Source of the DNA: Laspinema sp. D2d
Lineage (GTDB): Bacteria; Cyanobacteriota; Cyanobacteriia; Cyanobacteriales; Laspinemataceae
DNA: 64,000 nt
Direction: 5' to 3'
NCBI RefSeq assembly: GCF_025370755.1
Contig: NZ_JAMXFC010000015.1
Span: 62,001 to 126,000, forward strand
The notes under the pieces are model-generated. The model was given only the letters and a program-made list of their open reading frames with translations, was not told where the DNA came from and made no database searches. This document shows, in pieces, positions 1 to 8,339 of the stretch (its first letter is position 1; every line of letters begins with the position of its first letter). The position numbers and the translations under genes were made by a program.

Positions 1-1889
1 AGGGCAGTTTTTTTAATGTAACCGCCTTTAGTAAGCATCACCAAATATTCTTCATCGGAGAATTCTTCCACCGAAACAATGGAGGTGATTTTTTCATTAA
101 AGGGAATCGGCAACATTTGAGTAATTGCCATGCCTCGGGCGGTGCGAGACCCGGTGGGAATTTGATAGGCATTCAGGGAGTACACAACCCCGCGATCGCT
201 GAAGAACAAAATGGCATCATGGTCGCGACAGGTTAAGAAATGGGCAATCCCATCATCCTCTTTAATCTTCGCCCCAGATTTGCCTCGGGTGGCCCGACTT
301 TGCGCCTCGAAGGTGTTAACCGGCATCCGCTTGATATACCCTTGTTCCGTAATCATCACCAGGGCTTTTTCATTGGCGATTAAGTCGGTAACATCGATTT
401 CACCTTCGGCGTGTTCGATGACAGTGCGACGGGGGGTAGAAAACTTGGTTTTGAGTTCTACCGCTTCGTTTTCAATAATTTCTAAAACCCGTTCCCGCCT
501 TGCCAAAATATCCCGCAAATCGGTGATAGTTAGTTGCAAGTCCTCATGTTCTTGTTGAATTTTATCGGCTTCTAAGGCGGTTAACCGGCGCAATTGCATT
601 TGCAAAATGGCGTCCGCTTGAACTTCCGAAAATTCATAAGTAGCGATTAATTCTTGTTTGGCAGTGGGGGTATCCGCTGCCCGTCGAATTAGCGCAATAA
701 TGCTATCTAAATTTTCTAAGGCAATTAACAATCCCTGTAAGAGGTGGTCCCGTTCTTCCGCTTTTCGCAGTTCATAGCGTGTCCGGCGTTCGATGGTTTC
801 GATACGGAATTCTAGGAAGACAGTGAGGAATTGTCTGAGGGTGAGTAACTGCGGTTCGCTGTTGACCAGCGCCAGCATATTTGCCCCGAAATTGGCCTGT
901 AATGGAGTTTGTTTGTACAGGTTGTTGAGGACGACGCGGGGGTAAGCATCGCGCTTGAGTTCGATGACGATTCGCATCCCGTCGCGATCGCTCTCATCCC
1001 GGATATCCGAGATGCCTTCAAGACGCTTCTCGTTGACCATTTCGGCGATGCGCTCAATCATCGATGCCTTATTGGTTTGGTAAGGCAACTCGGTAATCAC
1101 GATCGCGTCTCTGTCGGGACGTCCGCGATGTTCGATGGTTTCAATGGTTGCCACACCGCGCATGGTGATCGAACCCCGTCCGGTGGTATAGGCTTCTCGA
1201 ATGCTGCCAACTCCCAGAATTTGGCCCCCGGTGGGAAAATCTGGACCGGGTATATATTGCATCAACTCAATATCTGTAATCTCGGGATTGTTAATCAGTG
1301 CGACTAACCCATCGAGAAGTTCTCCCAAGTTGTGGGGAGGAATATTGGTTGCCATCCCCACGGCGATGCCAGAGGACCCGTTGAGTAAGAGTTGGGGGAC
1401 GCGGGTGGGTAGAACAATCGGTTCTTGCTGCGATCCATCAAAGTTATCAATGAAATCGACGGTTTCTTGGTCGATATCCCGTAACATCGCATCCATGCTC
1501 AGGGACTGTAGACGACATTCCGTATAACGCATGGCTGCCGGAGGGTCGTTATCAATGGAGCCAAAGTTGCCGTGACCATTGATCAGGGGCGATCGCATGG
1601 AAAAATCCTGGGCCATCCGTACCAAGGCATCGTAAACAGCGGTATCCCCGTGTGGATGGTACTTCCCGAGGACTTCCCCGACCACACGAGCGCATTTACG
1701 AAAGGGGCGGTCTGGGGTCAAGCCCAACTCGTGCATAGCATAGAGAATCCGCCTGTGTACAGGCTTCAGACCATCCCTAGCATCTGGGAGCGCCCGACCC
1801 ACGATCACGCTCATGGCGTATTCGAGGTAGGACTGTTGCATTTCATTCCGCAGATCCGTCGGGATTATCCGCTCCGGGGAGGTGGTCAT
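1..1889 (-). CDS. gyrA: DNA gyrase subunit A (3' end outside window)
   Basis: Type II topoisomerase subunit that cuts and rejoins DNA during ATP-driven negative supercoiling, with GyrB. The start ATG is at 1889-1887 with GGAG about 11 nt upstream, and the protein begins [17 protein letters not shown]. About 629 codons are present; the C-terminal beta-pinwheel, where the GyrA box would lie, runs off the left edge. The breakage-reunion domain is clear: [20 protein letters not shown] near residues 31-50, [10 protein letters not shown] (78-87, quinolone-determining region with Thr83 and Asp87) and AAMRY, which places the catalytic Tyr at 122. The start of the C-terminal repeats ([15 protein letters not shown]) is reached at the window edge. 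Because the GyrA box is not visible, a ParC-type paralogue cannot be fully excluded, but the N-terminus matches cyanobacterial GyrA. Confidence 0.95.
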   Translation of the reverse strand, partial: MTTSPERIIPTDLRNEMQQSYLEYAMSVIVGRALPDARDGLKPVHRRILYAMHELGLTPDRPFRKCARVVGEVLGKYHPHGDTAVYDALVRMAQDFSMRSPLINGHGNFGSIDNDPPAAMRYTECRLQSLSMDAMLRDIDQETVDFIDNFDGSQQEPIVLPTRVPQLLLNGSSGIAVGMATNIPPHNLGELLDGLVALINNPEITDIELMQYIPGPDFPTGGQILGVGSIREAYTTGRGSITMRGVATIETIEHRGRPDRDAIVITELPYQTNKASMIERIAEMVNEKRLEGISDIRDESDRDGMRIVIELKRDAYPRVVLNNLYKQTPLQANFGANMLALVNSEPQLLTLRQFLTVFLEFRIETIERRTRYELRKAEERDHLLQGLLIALENLDSIIALIRRAADTPTAKQELIATYEFSEVQADAILQMQLRRLTALEADKIQQEHEDLQLTITDLRDILARRERVLEIIENEAVELKTKFSTPRRTVIEHAEGEIDVTDLIANEKALVMITEQGYIKRMPVNTFEAQSRATRGKSGAKIKEDDGIAHFLTCRDHDAILFFSDRGVVYSLNAYQIPTGSRTARGMAITQMLPIPFNEKITSIVSVEEFSDEEYLVMLTKGGYIKKTA

Positions 1890-2219
1890 AAGATGAAAAA
1901 CTCCAAAAATGTGAGACTAAATAACAATGAGCTACAGAACCGATTTGATGCTACCTCGCATCGAAATATTGCTAAATTCTGATAAATATTTTAACATAGA
2001 TTGACCTAACTCGACCCAAAGCTGACGGCTTAAAATACCCTGATTTGTGGAGTGTTATTTGAGGGGGGATAATTATCAGTGGAGGGTGGTCAGTAGAGGG
2101 GGTTCAGTGAATAGTTGGCTGGGGGGAGTGGACAGTTCTCAGTGGTCAATGGACAATGGAGAATAGATCCTGAAGAAATTGCCTCAGACCAAGGACAAAT
2201 GACCAAGGACAAATGACCC
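1890..2219. repeat. Spacer with STRR-like heptamer repeats
   Basis: Divergent spacer between gyrA and the deacetylase-like gene. It is AT-rich near gyrA. From about 2130 it carries short near-tandem units such as CAATGGA, CCAAGGACAAATGA and CCATGACAAATGA, typical of the short tandemly repeated repetitive sequences of filamentous cyanobacteria. The repeat run continues into the first codons of the downstream gene. No RNA gene was seen. Confidence 0.6.
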
Positions 2220-3161
2220 ATGACAAATGACCAAGGATTGTTTTCTGTAATTTACTCGGAAGAATTTTTAGAGCATGATACGGGGCGATCGCATCCGGAA
2301 CGTCCTGCTCGGTTAACCGCCATTGTTGAAGCGTTAAAAGCCTTACCCTGGGCCAGTCGCCTGTCCTGGCATCTGCCGACCCCGGGACATCAACCTTCGG
2401 TGCTCTCGGCGATCCAGCGGGTTCATACGCCGCGCCACATTCACGAAATCGAAGTCTTGGCAGAATCTGGGGGGGGGCGGTTAGAGCTAGATACCCCGGT
2501 TTCTCGCTACAGTTACGAGGTGGCGCTGCTGGCGGTGAGTGCCTGGTTGGATGGCATCGATCGCGTTGTGGAGACGGGGGAACCGGCATTCATATTAGCG
2601 CGACCTCCGGGACATCATGCTGAGAGCGATCGCGGCATGGGATTTTGTTTGTTTTCCAATGCGGCGATCGCCGCGACTCATGCCTTAGACAAGCATAAAC
2701 TGCGCCGGGTTGCCATCCTGGATTGGGACGTGCATCATGGCAATGGCACCCAGGAAATTGTCGAAAAAAATCCCCAAATCGCTTACTGTTCTCTCCATCA
2801 ATACCCCTGCTATCCCGGGACCGGCGCAGCCCATGAAACCGGCCCTTATGATAACATCCTCAATCTCCCTGTCCCCGCAGGCAGTACCCTCGCCGAATAT
2901 CAGGTCTTGTTTGAGTCCAAGGTCATACCCTTTTTGCGCCGATTTCAACCGGATTTGTTAATCGTAAGCGCTGGATATGATGCCAATGCAGCAGATCCCT
3001 TAGCCCGAATCGACTTGCAACCGGAAGATTACGGCATCCTCACGGATTATTGTTTGCAACTGACTCGCCGGATCGTCTTCGGATTGGAGGGAGGATATCA
3101 CCTAGATGCCCTGAGTCAGTCCGTAATCGCCACCATTGCACCCTGTCTGAAATTATCTTAA
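2220..3161 (+). CDS. Histone deacetylase / acetoin utilization family deacetylase
   Basis: Zn-dependent deacetylase of the arginase-deacetylase fold; bacterial members remove acetyl groups from polyamines, acetoin-pathway proteins or other acylated amines. The 313 residues match the usual single-domain length. Visible motifs are SHPERPARL (about 24-32), RPPGHHA (128-134), the metal and active-site block DWDVHHGNGT (168-177), SAGYDANAADPLA near 247-260 and GLEGGYH near 290. The substrate cannot be told from sequence. The chosen ATG at 2220 makes the first seven or so codons part of an STRR-like repeat (MTNDQG), so the native start may be a little later; no good Shine-Dalgarno is visible. It is monocistronic, with a convergent neighbour downstream. 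Confidence 0.88.
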   Translation: MTNDQGLFSVIYSEEFLEHDTGRSHPERPARLTAIVEALKALPWASRLSWHLPTPGHQPSVLSAIQRVHTPRHIHEIEVLAESGGGRLELDTPVSRYSYEVALLAVSAWLDGIDRVVETGEPAFILARPPGHHAESDRGMGFCLFSNAAIAATHALDKHKLRRVAILDWDVHHGNGTQEIVEKNPQIAYCSLHQYPCYPGTGAAHETGPYDNILNLPVPAGSTLAEYQVLFESKVIPFLRRFQPDLLIVSAGYDANAADPLARIDLQPEDYGILTDYCLQLTRRIVFGLEGGYHLDALSQSVIATIAPCLKLS

Positions 3162-3218
3162 AACTATCGTGGCTCTTGGTTGAAGAGGGTGATCCTATCT
3201 TCCCTCTTTTCCCTTGAA

Positions 3219-4376
3219 TTAAGAATCTTTGCCGATTTTAATTTTCGGCACCTCCAACCCGATTTCTGCCATTGCCTCTCGCCATTTGTCGATCCGAGTT
3301 TGAATCCGGTCTCTATTTTTGGTAGAGGAGGTAATTGATTCACTAAACTCGGGGTCTTGACACACTTTTTTAAGTGCCGCAATAATCTGGGGTTTGTTGC
3401 TGCGAATGTCCTCAGAACTGACATAAGCAAACGACAGCATAATTACATCATAAATAGCGCGGTTGATGGATTTTTCCCATCCCGTATCGGGAGTATAGCG
3501 CCGGAAAGCTCCGTAATCAAAAACCGCGAACACATCATCAATCGCTTTTCTAAAGATTTCGCGATGATGCTCGATGGTTTCATCGTCAAAATGAATTCCC
3601 TGTTCGAGGTATTGATCCAGGAATTTCGATAACGTGCCACGATAGGCGATCGGGTCGAAAAAGAACGCAAAAAAGCGCAAAATCATTTCACAATCTTGCA
3701 TCCGTTTGTCGATACTCAGAACCCGACGAGTTTTTTGGAAAACTTCATCCTCGGAAAGTTCTAAAATTAAATCATTCAACTTGCCCCGATAGACGCTGTT
3801 GCGGATTTCCTGAGCATTCAGGGGGACAAAGCCGGTATTTAATCGCTCAAAGACATCAAATTTAATATCCGGGTGAGATTCTTTGAGAATGACAATACAA
3901 CGAATGGTCCGAGAGAGGAGCAATCGTTGGTAAGAAACCTCAAGGTCTTGAAATTTTTTGCGGTTAATGTCCGGTAAGATTCTTAACGCCCGTAGGGAAA
4001 ATTCATCATTGAGAAACCGATAAATCGCGGTCAATCGTTGTTGACCGTCAATGACACTATAGGACCCATCATCTAATTCGGCAAAATAACAGACGGGAAT
4101 GGGAACATTGAGCAGGAGAGATTCAATCAACCGACTGCATTTGGTTTGGTCCCAAACTTGACGCCGCTGAAATTTATCGGCCAAAACCAGAGTCTGGTCA
4201 TCAATCTGAGCTTTGAGCGATCGGATCACAAAGTCATAAGGATGCGTGACGAGCTTTCTATCCTTCACCGGGATATTGAGTTCCTCCTCTAACTCTTCTT
4301 CGTCTTCCTCTTCAAATTGATCCTCAAGTAGTTCCTGGCTATCTTCAACTTGAGTGCCAAGACCGTCTTCTAGCAT
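3219..4376 (-). CDS. DUF262 domain protein (GmrS/ParB-like fold)
   Basis: 385-residue protein with an acidic N-terminus (an E/D run at about 11-33) followed by a DUF262 domain with the signature IDGQQRLTAIYRF (DGQQR at 110-114). DUF262 is the N-terminal domain of GmrSD type IV restriction enzymes, where it has a ParB-like NTPase fold. Here the C-terminal HNH-type DUF1524 nuclease domain is absent, so this is a stand-alone DUF262 protein of unknown role. The start is set at ATG 4376 because AAGGAGGGAGG lies just upstream; an ATG eight codons earlier is less likely. A helical C-terminal half follows. No methylase or nuclease partner sits beside it, so a restriction role is not supported by context. 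Confidence 0.8.
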   Translation of the reverse strand: MLEDGLGTQVEDSQELLEDQFEEEDEEELEEELNIPVKDRKLVTHPYDFVIRSLKAQIDDQTLVLADKFQRRQVWDQTKCSRLIESLLLNVPIPVCYFAELDDGSYSVIDGQQRLTAIYRFLNDEFSLRALRILPDINRKKFQDLEVSYQRLLLSRTIRCIVILKESHPDIKFDVFERLNTGFVPLNAQEIRNSVYRGKLNDLILELSEDEVFQKTRRVLSIDKRMQDCEMILRFFAFFFDPIAYRGTLSKFLDQYLEQGIHFDDETIEHHREIFRKAIDDVFAVFDYGAFRRYTPDTGWEKSINRAIYDVIMLSFAYVSSEDIRSNKPQIIAALKKVCQDPEFSESITSSTKNRDRIQTRIDKWREAMAEIGLEVPKIKIGKDS

Positions 4377-4838
4377 TGCCTCCCTCCTTATTCTCTGCAT
4401 CGCTTGCTTTCTACTGCCCTACAAGTATCTTTACTTTGAGACTGTTTGGCTCTCCGGGGATTGAACCGGCAAGACCCACGGTTTACTGTGGCAAGCTTAT
4501 TGTTACAGTGTAACAGTTAGGTGAACTCCAAGGGTTAGTTGGGTCTTGGTTTGGCCCGGATGGGGTGAATGGATGACCCATTCCCTGGGCAAGAGGGAGT
4601 ACAGATATAGGGTAGGGATTGCCTACCCTACTCTACATTTAGGCTCTAGCTTGACTGGCGTCGGTAGACTTCTTCCAGAATTCCCAAAAGCCTCCCTTTT
4701 TTAAAAGCCCCCCTTTTTAAGGGGGGTTGGGGGGATAGATTCAGAATGAAAGCAACAGGGTGTAGTTTTCTCCCGGAACGCTGGGGATTGAACGGCAAAA
4801 ATGGCGCTTTGGAAATCCAGTTTTTAGGGTGGGGTGGG
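4377..4838. other. Intergenic region with hairpins and a duplicated GGGGATTGAAC motif
   Basis: No convincing gene. It contains two copies of a short motif, GGGGATTGAAC followed by CGGCAA or GGCAA, near 4456-4473 and 4785-4799. The first resembles a tRNA T-arm on the minus strand, but no whole tRNA can be folded around it. A 7-bp hairpin GGGTAGG/CCTACCC lies at 4610-4628, and a C6/G6 hairpin at 4708-4726 is annotated separately. Confidence 0.5.
4708..4726 (-). terminator. Putative terminator/repeat downstream of the antiporter
   Basis: CCCCCC (4708-4713) and GGGGGG (4721-4726) pair around a 7-nt loop. Read on the minus strand the hairpin is followed by CTTTT, as in an intrinsic terminator. 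The surrounding C-rich/G-rich text (continuing GGTTGGGGGGAT) also fits a dispersed repeat common in cyanobacterial spacers, so it may be both. Confidence 0.5.
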
Positions 4839-6914
4839 TTAGTCCAGGTAGCTGGATCCCAACATCACGAGAGAACAAGAAAGCTCTTGGATGACACTTG
4901 TGGTGACATCATCCATCTCTAATCCGGACATGGTGCGGCGTCTGGTGGCTTGGAGAATCACCAAATCATAGCCGATCGCCTCGTTGAGAATCGCCCCCGG
5001 GATATCATCATTCGGCGCAATCACAATCTGAATTTGCGTCGGATCACTCGGGGCTAATTCCGTGATTAAGGCAGAAAGTTCACCCTGGATCCGAGCATTG
5101 ACCTCTTCCGGTGTCCGGCGATCGCAAACATGGAATAAGGTCACCTGTCCCCCATTCATCTGGGCTAAATTATAGGCAAACCGCACGGAAAATACCGCCC
5201 GCGCAACCAGATTATCCACTAAGACTAGAATTCGTTTCATTTGCAGGGGGGAACCGATCAAGCGCGTCACCGCTACGGGACAATGCGCTGTCCATAAGAG
5301 GCGATCGATCACGTTCCCAAATAATCTCGCCCGCAGGGTTGTGGTTTCCCCCCATCCCATGACAATTAAACTGGCTTTTTGCTCTCGACTTGCATGAGCA
5401 ATTCCTTGGGCGATATCATCATCAATGCGAACTGCGGGTTCTGCTTTGACCCCAAATTCTTGAGACAGTTGCACGGCTGCGGCGACTAAATTTTCACTCC
5501 GGATGAGGGCAGCATCCACCGCTGAGGCTTCCATTTGTGCCATCACCCGGGCGATCGACAGGGGAACGATTCGGCCTTCTTCCTGGCGCACCAGCAAGGC
5601 TGCCATTTCTACTAAATTCTTTTCGGTTTCTGGGTTATAAACCGGCACAATCACCGTAAATGGACCATTGGGCTGATTTCCTTCATCAAAAGGCGTTTTC
5701 ACCGTATCCAAATTAGTCGTCGGTGGGGTCAAACTGGCTGCCGCCCGCGCTGTTAAAAATGGCCCTAATGTGGCGGTGACTAACATCATCACAATCACCG
5801 TATTCAGGACCTCTTCACTCAACAAGCGCTCTCCTAAAGGGTTCAAGCTGTTATATCCCACAATGGTGGCGGCGAGGGTTGCCGCCACTTGGGGAATGGA
5901 CAGGGACCAAATTGCCAGGGTCTCGGCGCGAGTGTATCGATACAGCAGTTGAGTGATCAATGCCGCCAGCAATTTACTGACTAATAACCCTAAAATAATC
6001 GCTAGGGTCAACCAAAATGAAGTCAGGGTTGCGATAAAAGCAGGAAGGTCAATTAATAGCCCTAAATTCACCATAAAAATGGGAATAAAGAGGACACTAC
6101 CCACAAACACAACCTTTTCTTTCACTGGACCGGAACCCATTGCGCCATTAACGGCCATTCCGGCTAAAAATGCACCTACAATTTTTTCAACCCCAATGAT
6201 TTGAGCGCCAACGGCTGCTAAGAAAACAGCCAGTAAGACAAACAAAAATTGATTGCCTTCTTCATCTCCAGACCGCTTAAAAAATTCCCGTCCTGCCCAG
6301 TCAAACCCAAATAGCACAATGCCCGTATATAGGGTTAAGAGGACGAGCATGATTGCCAAATTTCCGAGACTAAAACTCCCGGCATGAACGCTGACGCAGA
6401 CGGCTAAGACCAACAAAGCCGGAATATTGGTAAAAATGGTTCCGCCAATGGTCACCATTACCGCTTCATTGCCCATCAAACCCAATCGACTGAGAATGGG
6501 ATAACCGAGGGGAGTATGAGAGGAGAGCAACGATCCAATTAACAGGGAAGCATTCCAACTAAATCCAAAGAATCGGGCGATGATGGCTCCCATAATAAAT
6601 GGGAAAATAAAGGTTAAACTGCCAAATCCAATGGAGCGATTTTTTACTTTTTGAAACTCGGTCATATCCATTTCCAGACCGGCCACAAACATCAGGTAAA
6701 CTACCCCAATGTCGGACAGAAGTTTCATGGTTTCAGATTGGGGCTGTAAGAGCTGCAATCCATTGGGGCCAAAGGCTACTCCAGCCGCCAATAGGCCAAT
6801 TAATCCGGGCAGTTGTAGTCGTTCAAAGAAAATTGGGACGACTAAAATAACCGCCAGTAGAACGGCAAAGGCAAAGATGGGTTCGTTCTTTAAAAAGTCG
6901 AGGGCGAGTTCCAT
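4839..6914 (-). CDS. CPA2-type cation:proton antiporter fused to two UspA domains
   Basis: 691-residue inner-membrane protein. Residues about 1-385 are a Na+/H+ exchanger domain of the CPA2 family with roughly a dozen hydrophobic helices (for example VLLAVILVVPIFFERL near 18 and the segment around VGAFLAGMAVNGAMGSG). The cytoplasmic tail holds two universal-stress-protein domains, about 415-550 (opening PFTVIVPVYNP) and 555-690 (opening MKRILVLVDNLVARAVFS). The first has VMGWGETTTLRARLFGNVID and the second VILQATRRR, each close to the UspA nucleotide-binding region. Family knowledge suggests Na+ or K+/H+ exchange gated by stress or nucleotides; the ion cannot be told from sequence. It stands alone, with a candidate terminator 110 bp downstream. 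Confidence 0.88.
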   Translation of the reverse strand: MELALDFLKNEPIFAFAVLLAVILVVPIFFERLQLPGLIGLLAAGVAFGPNGLQLLQPQSETMKLLSDIGVVYLMFVAGLEMDMTEFQKVKNRSIGFGSLTFIFPFIMGAIIARFFGFSWNASLLIGSLLSSHTPLGYPILSRLGLMGNEAVMVTIGGTIFTNIPALLVLAVCVSVHAGSFSLGNLAIMLVLLTLYTGIVLFGFDWAGREFFKRSGDEEGNQFLFVLLAVFLAAVGAQIIGVEKIVGAFLAGMAVNGAMGSGPVKEKVVFVGSVLFIPIFMVNLGLLIDLPAFIATLTSFWLTLAIILGLLVSKLLAALITQLLYRYTRAETLAIWSLSIPQVAATLAATIVGYNSLNPLGERLLSEEVLNTVIVMMLVTATLGPFLTARAAASLTPPTTNLDTVKTPFDEGNQPNGPFTVIVPVYNPETEKNLVEMAALLVRQEEGRIVPLSIARVMAQMEASAVDAALIRSENLVAAAVQLSQEFGVKAEPAVRIDDDIAQGIAHASREQKASLIVMGWGETTTLRARLFGNVIDRLLWTAHCPVAVTRLIGSPLQMKRILVLVDNLVARAVFSVRFAYNLAQMNGGQVTLFHVCDRRTPEEVNARIQGELSALITELAPSDPTQIQIVIAPNDDIPGAILNEAIGYDLVILQATRRRTMSGLEMDDVTTSVIQELSCSLVMLGSSYLD

Positions 6915-7214
6915 GCAGGTAGGAGGCTGAATTTTTTTTATTCTATCTCAGGGTTTCCAAATTTTACCGGAGGCGATCGCCTAAATTTAGGGATAATTTT
7001 TACGGCTTACCACGCCTCTCTACGGGTAATTTGTAGAAACAATTTAGGAAGGTTTGTAGTCGTTCTGATTTTTTTAGTGATAGTAAAGAGCCAAAAATTT
7101 GTGATATAGATAACACTTTTAGGCGACAAGAGATGCTAGGAGTTGGGGAGAAAATGCGCAAGGCGATCGCCGACTGGATGATGAAAGGGTGATCAGAGGC
7201 TTAGGTTGAAACCT
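6915..7214. other. Spacer, AT-rich, with a hairpin at the right end
   Basis: No gene seen. TGGATGATGAAAGGGTGA (from about 7174) can pair with TCACCCTTCATCCA (about 7219-7232). The right arm lies inside the last codons of the HD-domain gene, so the hairpin could act as its terminator. It resembles STRR-like ATGAAGG units. Confidence 0.35.
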
Positions 7215-7808
7215 TCACCCTTCATCCAATGATTGACCTAGGGAAGAGGCTAATTGCTCGATCGCCGTTACAGTCCGCTCTAATTCGGCAAATAAATCGG
7301 GATTAACCGCTGTTAAACGAAAAGCTTCCACCAAGGCGCGATAATACCAGAGTGTCCCGGTTTTACCCCCTTTAAAACGGTCCCAGACAGCCTCTCCAAT
7401 TGCGCGATAATCTTGAAGAATTGACCGGGAATTGTGCAATTTATCCGAGGCACTCACCAACAGGACCGAGGGGGAAGCCGTGGGAAGATGAGACAGATAG
7501 AGTTCTTTGCGCGATCGCCAGGGGGGTTTGGGGATAGAATCGGCATCGGTGCAAGCTTCGACAATTGTCGCTACCGTATCTCCAAAGCGACGGCGAATTT
7601 CTGCCCCGGTAGCAGCCCCCCCTTGATCCTCGATCGCATCATGGAGTAACGCTGCGATCGCCTCATCTTCATTGGCCCCATATTCCAAGGCAATACTCGT
7701 GACCCCCAGTAAATGCGCCACATAAGGTACCCCCGAACCCTTGCGCTGTTGTTGCGCGTGGAGTTCCGCCGCAAAGGTTAAAGCCTGATTAAAGCGGTTT
7801 GATAGCAT
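7215..7808 (-). CDS. HD-domain phosphohydrolase, SpoT/MESH1-like
   Basis: 197-residue soluble protein that matches the hydrolase half of RelA/SpoT enzymes. The order is AAELHAQQQRKGSGVPYVAH, then AALLHDAIEDQGG, which supplies the metal-binding His-Asp pair (HD at about 56-57), then SASDKLHNSRSILQDY, equivalent to the conserved D-K-x-x-N segment of ppGpp hydrolases. There is no synthetase, TGS or ACT domain, so it is a small alarmone-hydrolase-like or generic HD protein. Hydrolysis of (p)ppGpp is a family-based expectation. The ATG start follows a spacer with no close gene, so it is probably monocistronic. Confidence 0.85.
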   Translation of the reverse strand: MLSNRFNQALTFAAELHAQQQRKGSGVPYVAHLLGVTSIALEYGANEDEAIAALLHDAIEDQGGAATGAEIRRRFGDTVATIVEACTDADSIPKPPWRSRKELYLSHLPTASPSVLLVSASDKLHNSRSILQDYRAIGEAVWDRFKGGKTGTLWYYRALVEAFRLTAVNPDLFAELERTVTAIEQLASSLGQSLDEG

Positions 7809-8339
7809 TGATCTGCCTTCCGAATGACCGACTTAGGATACGCTGAATTTTAACAGGTTCAGGACCAACTCACCCTCACCCCGTTTCTGAATTTTGGGGT
7901 GAGACTGCTCAAAAATCCCGGATTAGATGCCCGCAACTAGAGTTACTAAAACAATCCCCCCAAATTTTTAGGCCCCGGTTAAATTATCATGGAAAGATGT
8001 CAGGCAAAATGCTCTGGATAAATCTAGGGGGTTTTTCCCAGATCCAGGTCAAAATCAGGTTCAGTTTAAGCTAAACTCAACCCATTCCCGTTCTCACCGG
8101 ACTTGCGCCGAAATCCCGGGAGGAATCATCCTTTTTCTCAAAAAAAAGGACCGGATGCTCAAGAATAGACCTCTTGCAAAATTCCGGATTGCTCCCGCCA
8201 CCCCCCTTAAATTAAATCCCCCTCCCGTCCTCCTTTCCAAGGGGGAAGTCAGAGGAATAACTATTTAATTCTAGGGGTGCTTAACAGATGTAGGCAAGAG
8301 GTCTAATCAATCGCCGCTTTCGACTCAATTGCAGTGATC
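7809..8339. other. Spacer containing a MITE-like element
   Basis: Divergent spacer with no gene detected. Its right half is the inverted-repeat-bounded element annotated at 8166-8305. The left part holds only ordinary non-coding sequence. Confidence 0.5.
8166..8305. mobile_element. MITE-like element with 12-bp terminal inverted repeats
   Basis: TAGACCTCTTGC at 8166-8177 is the exact reverse complement of GCAAGAGGTCTA at 8294-8305. The 140-bp interval has no coding capacity and includes a C-rich/G-rich hairpin (TCCCCCT ... AGGGGGA around 8218-8247). The layout fits a miniature inverted-repeat element or the ends of a decayed insertion sequence. A target duplication is not obvious. It lies immediately upstream of the STAND gene and could affect its expression. 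Confidence 0.5.

Noticed and set aside
2146-2589. 147-codon minus-strand ORF
   Set aside because: It overlaps the deacetylase gene in antisense, is Pro/Arg-rich and shows no family features.
3219-4376. GmrSD type IV restriction enzyme
   Set aside because: Only the DUF262 part is present; there is no DUF1524/HNH nuclease domain in the protein or next to it.
4441-4520. Possible tRNA on the minus strand
   Set aside because: A T-loop-like TTCAATC and a small hairpin are present, but the T-stem has two mismatches, the acceptor arm has no 5' partner and no D-arm can be placed.
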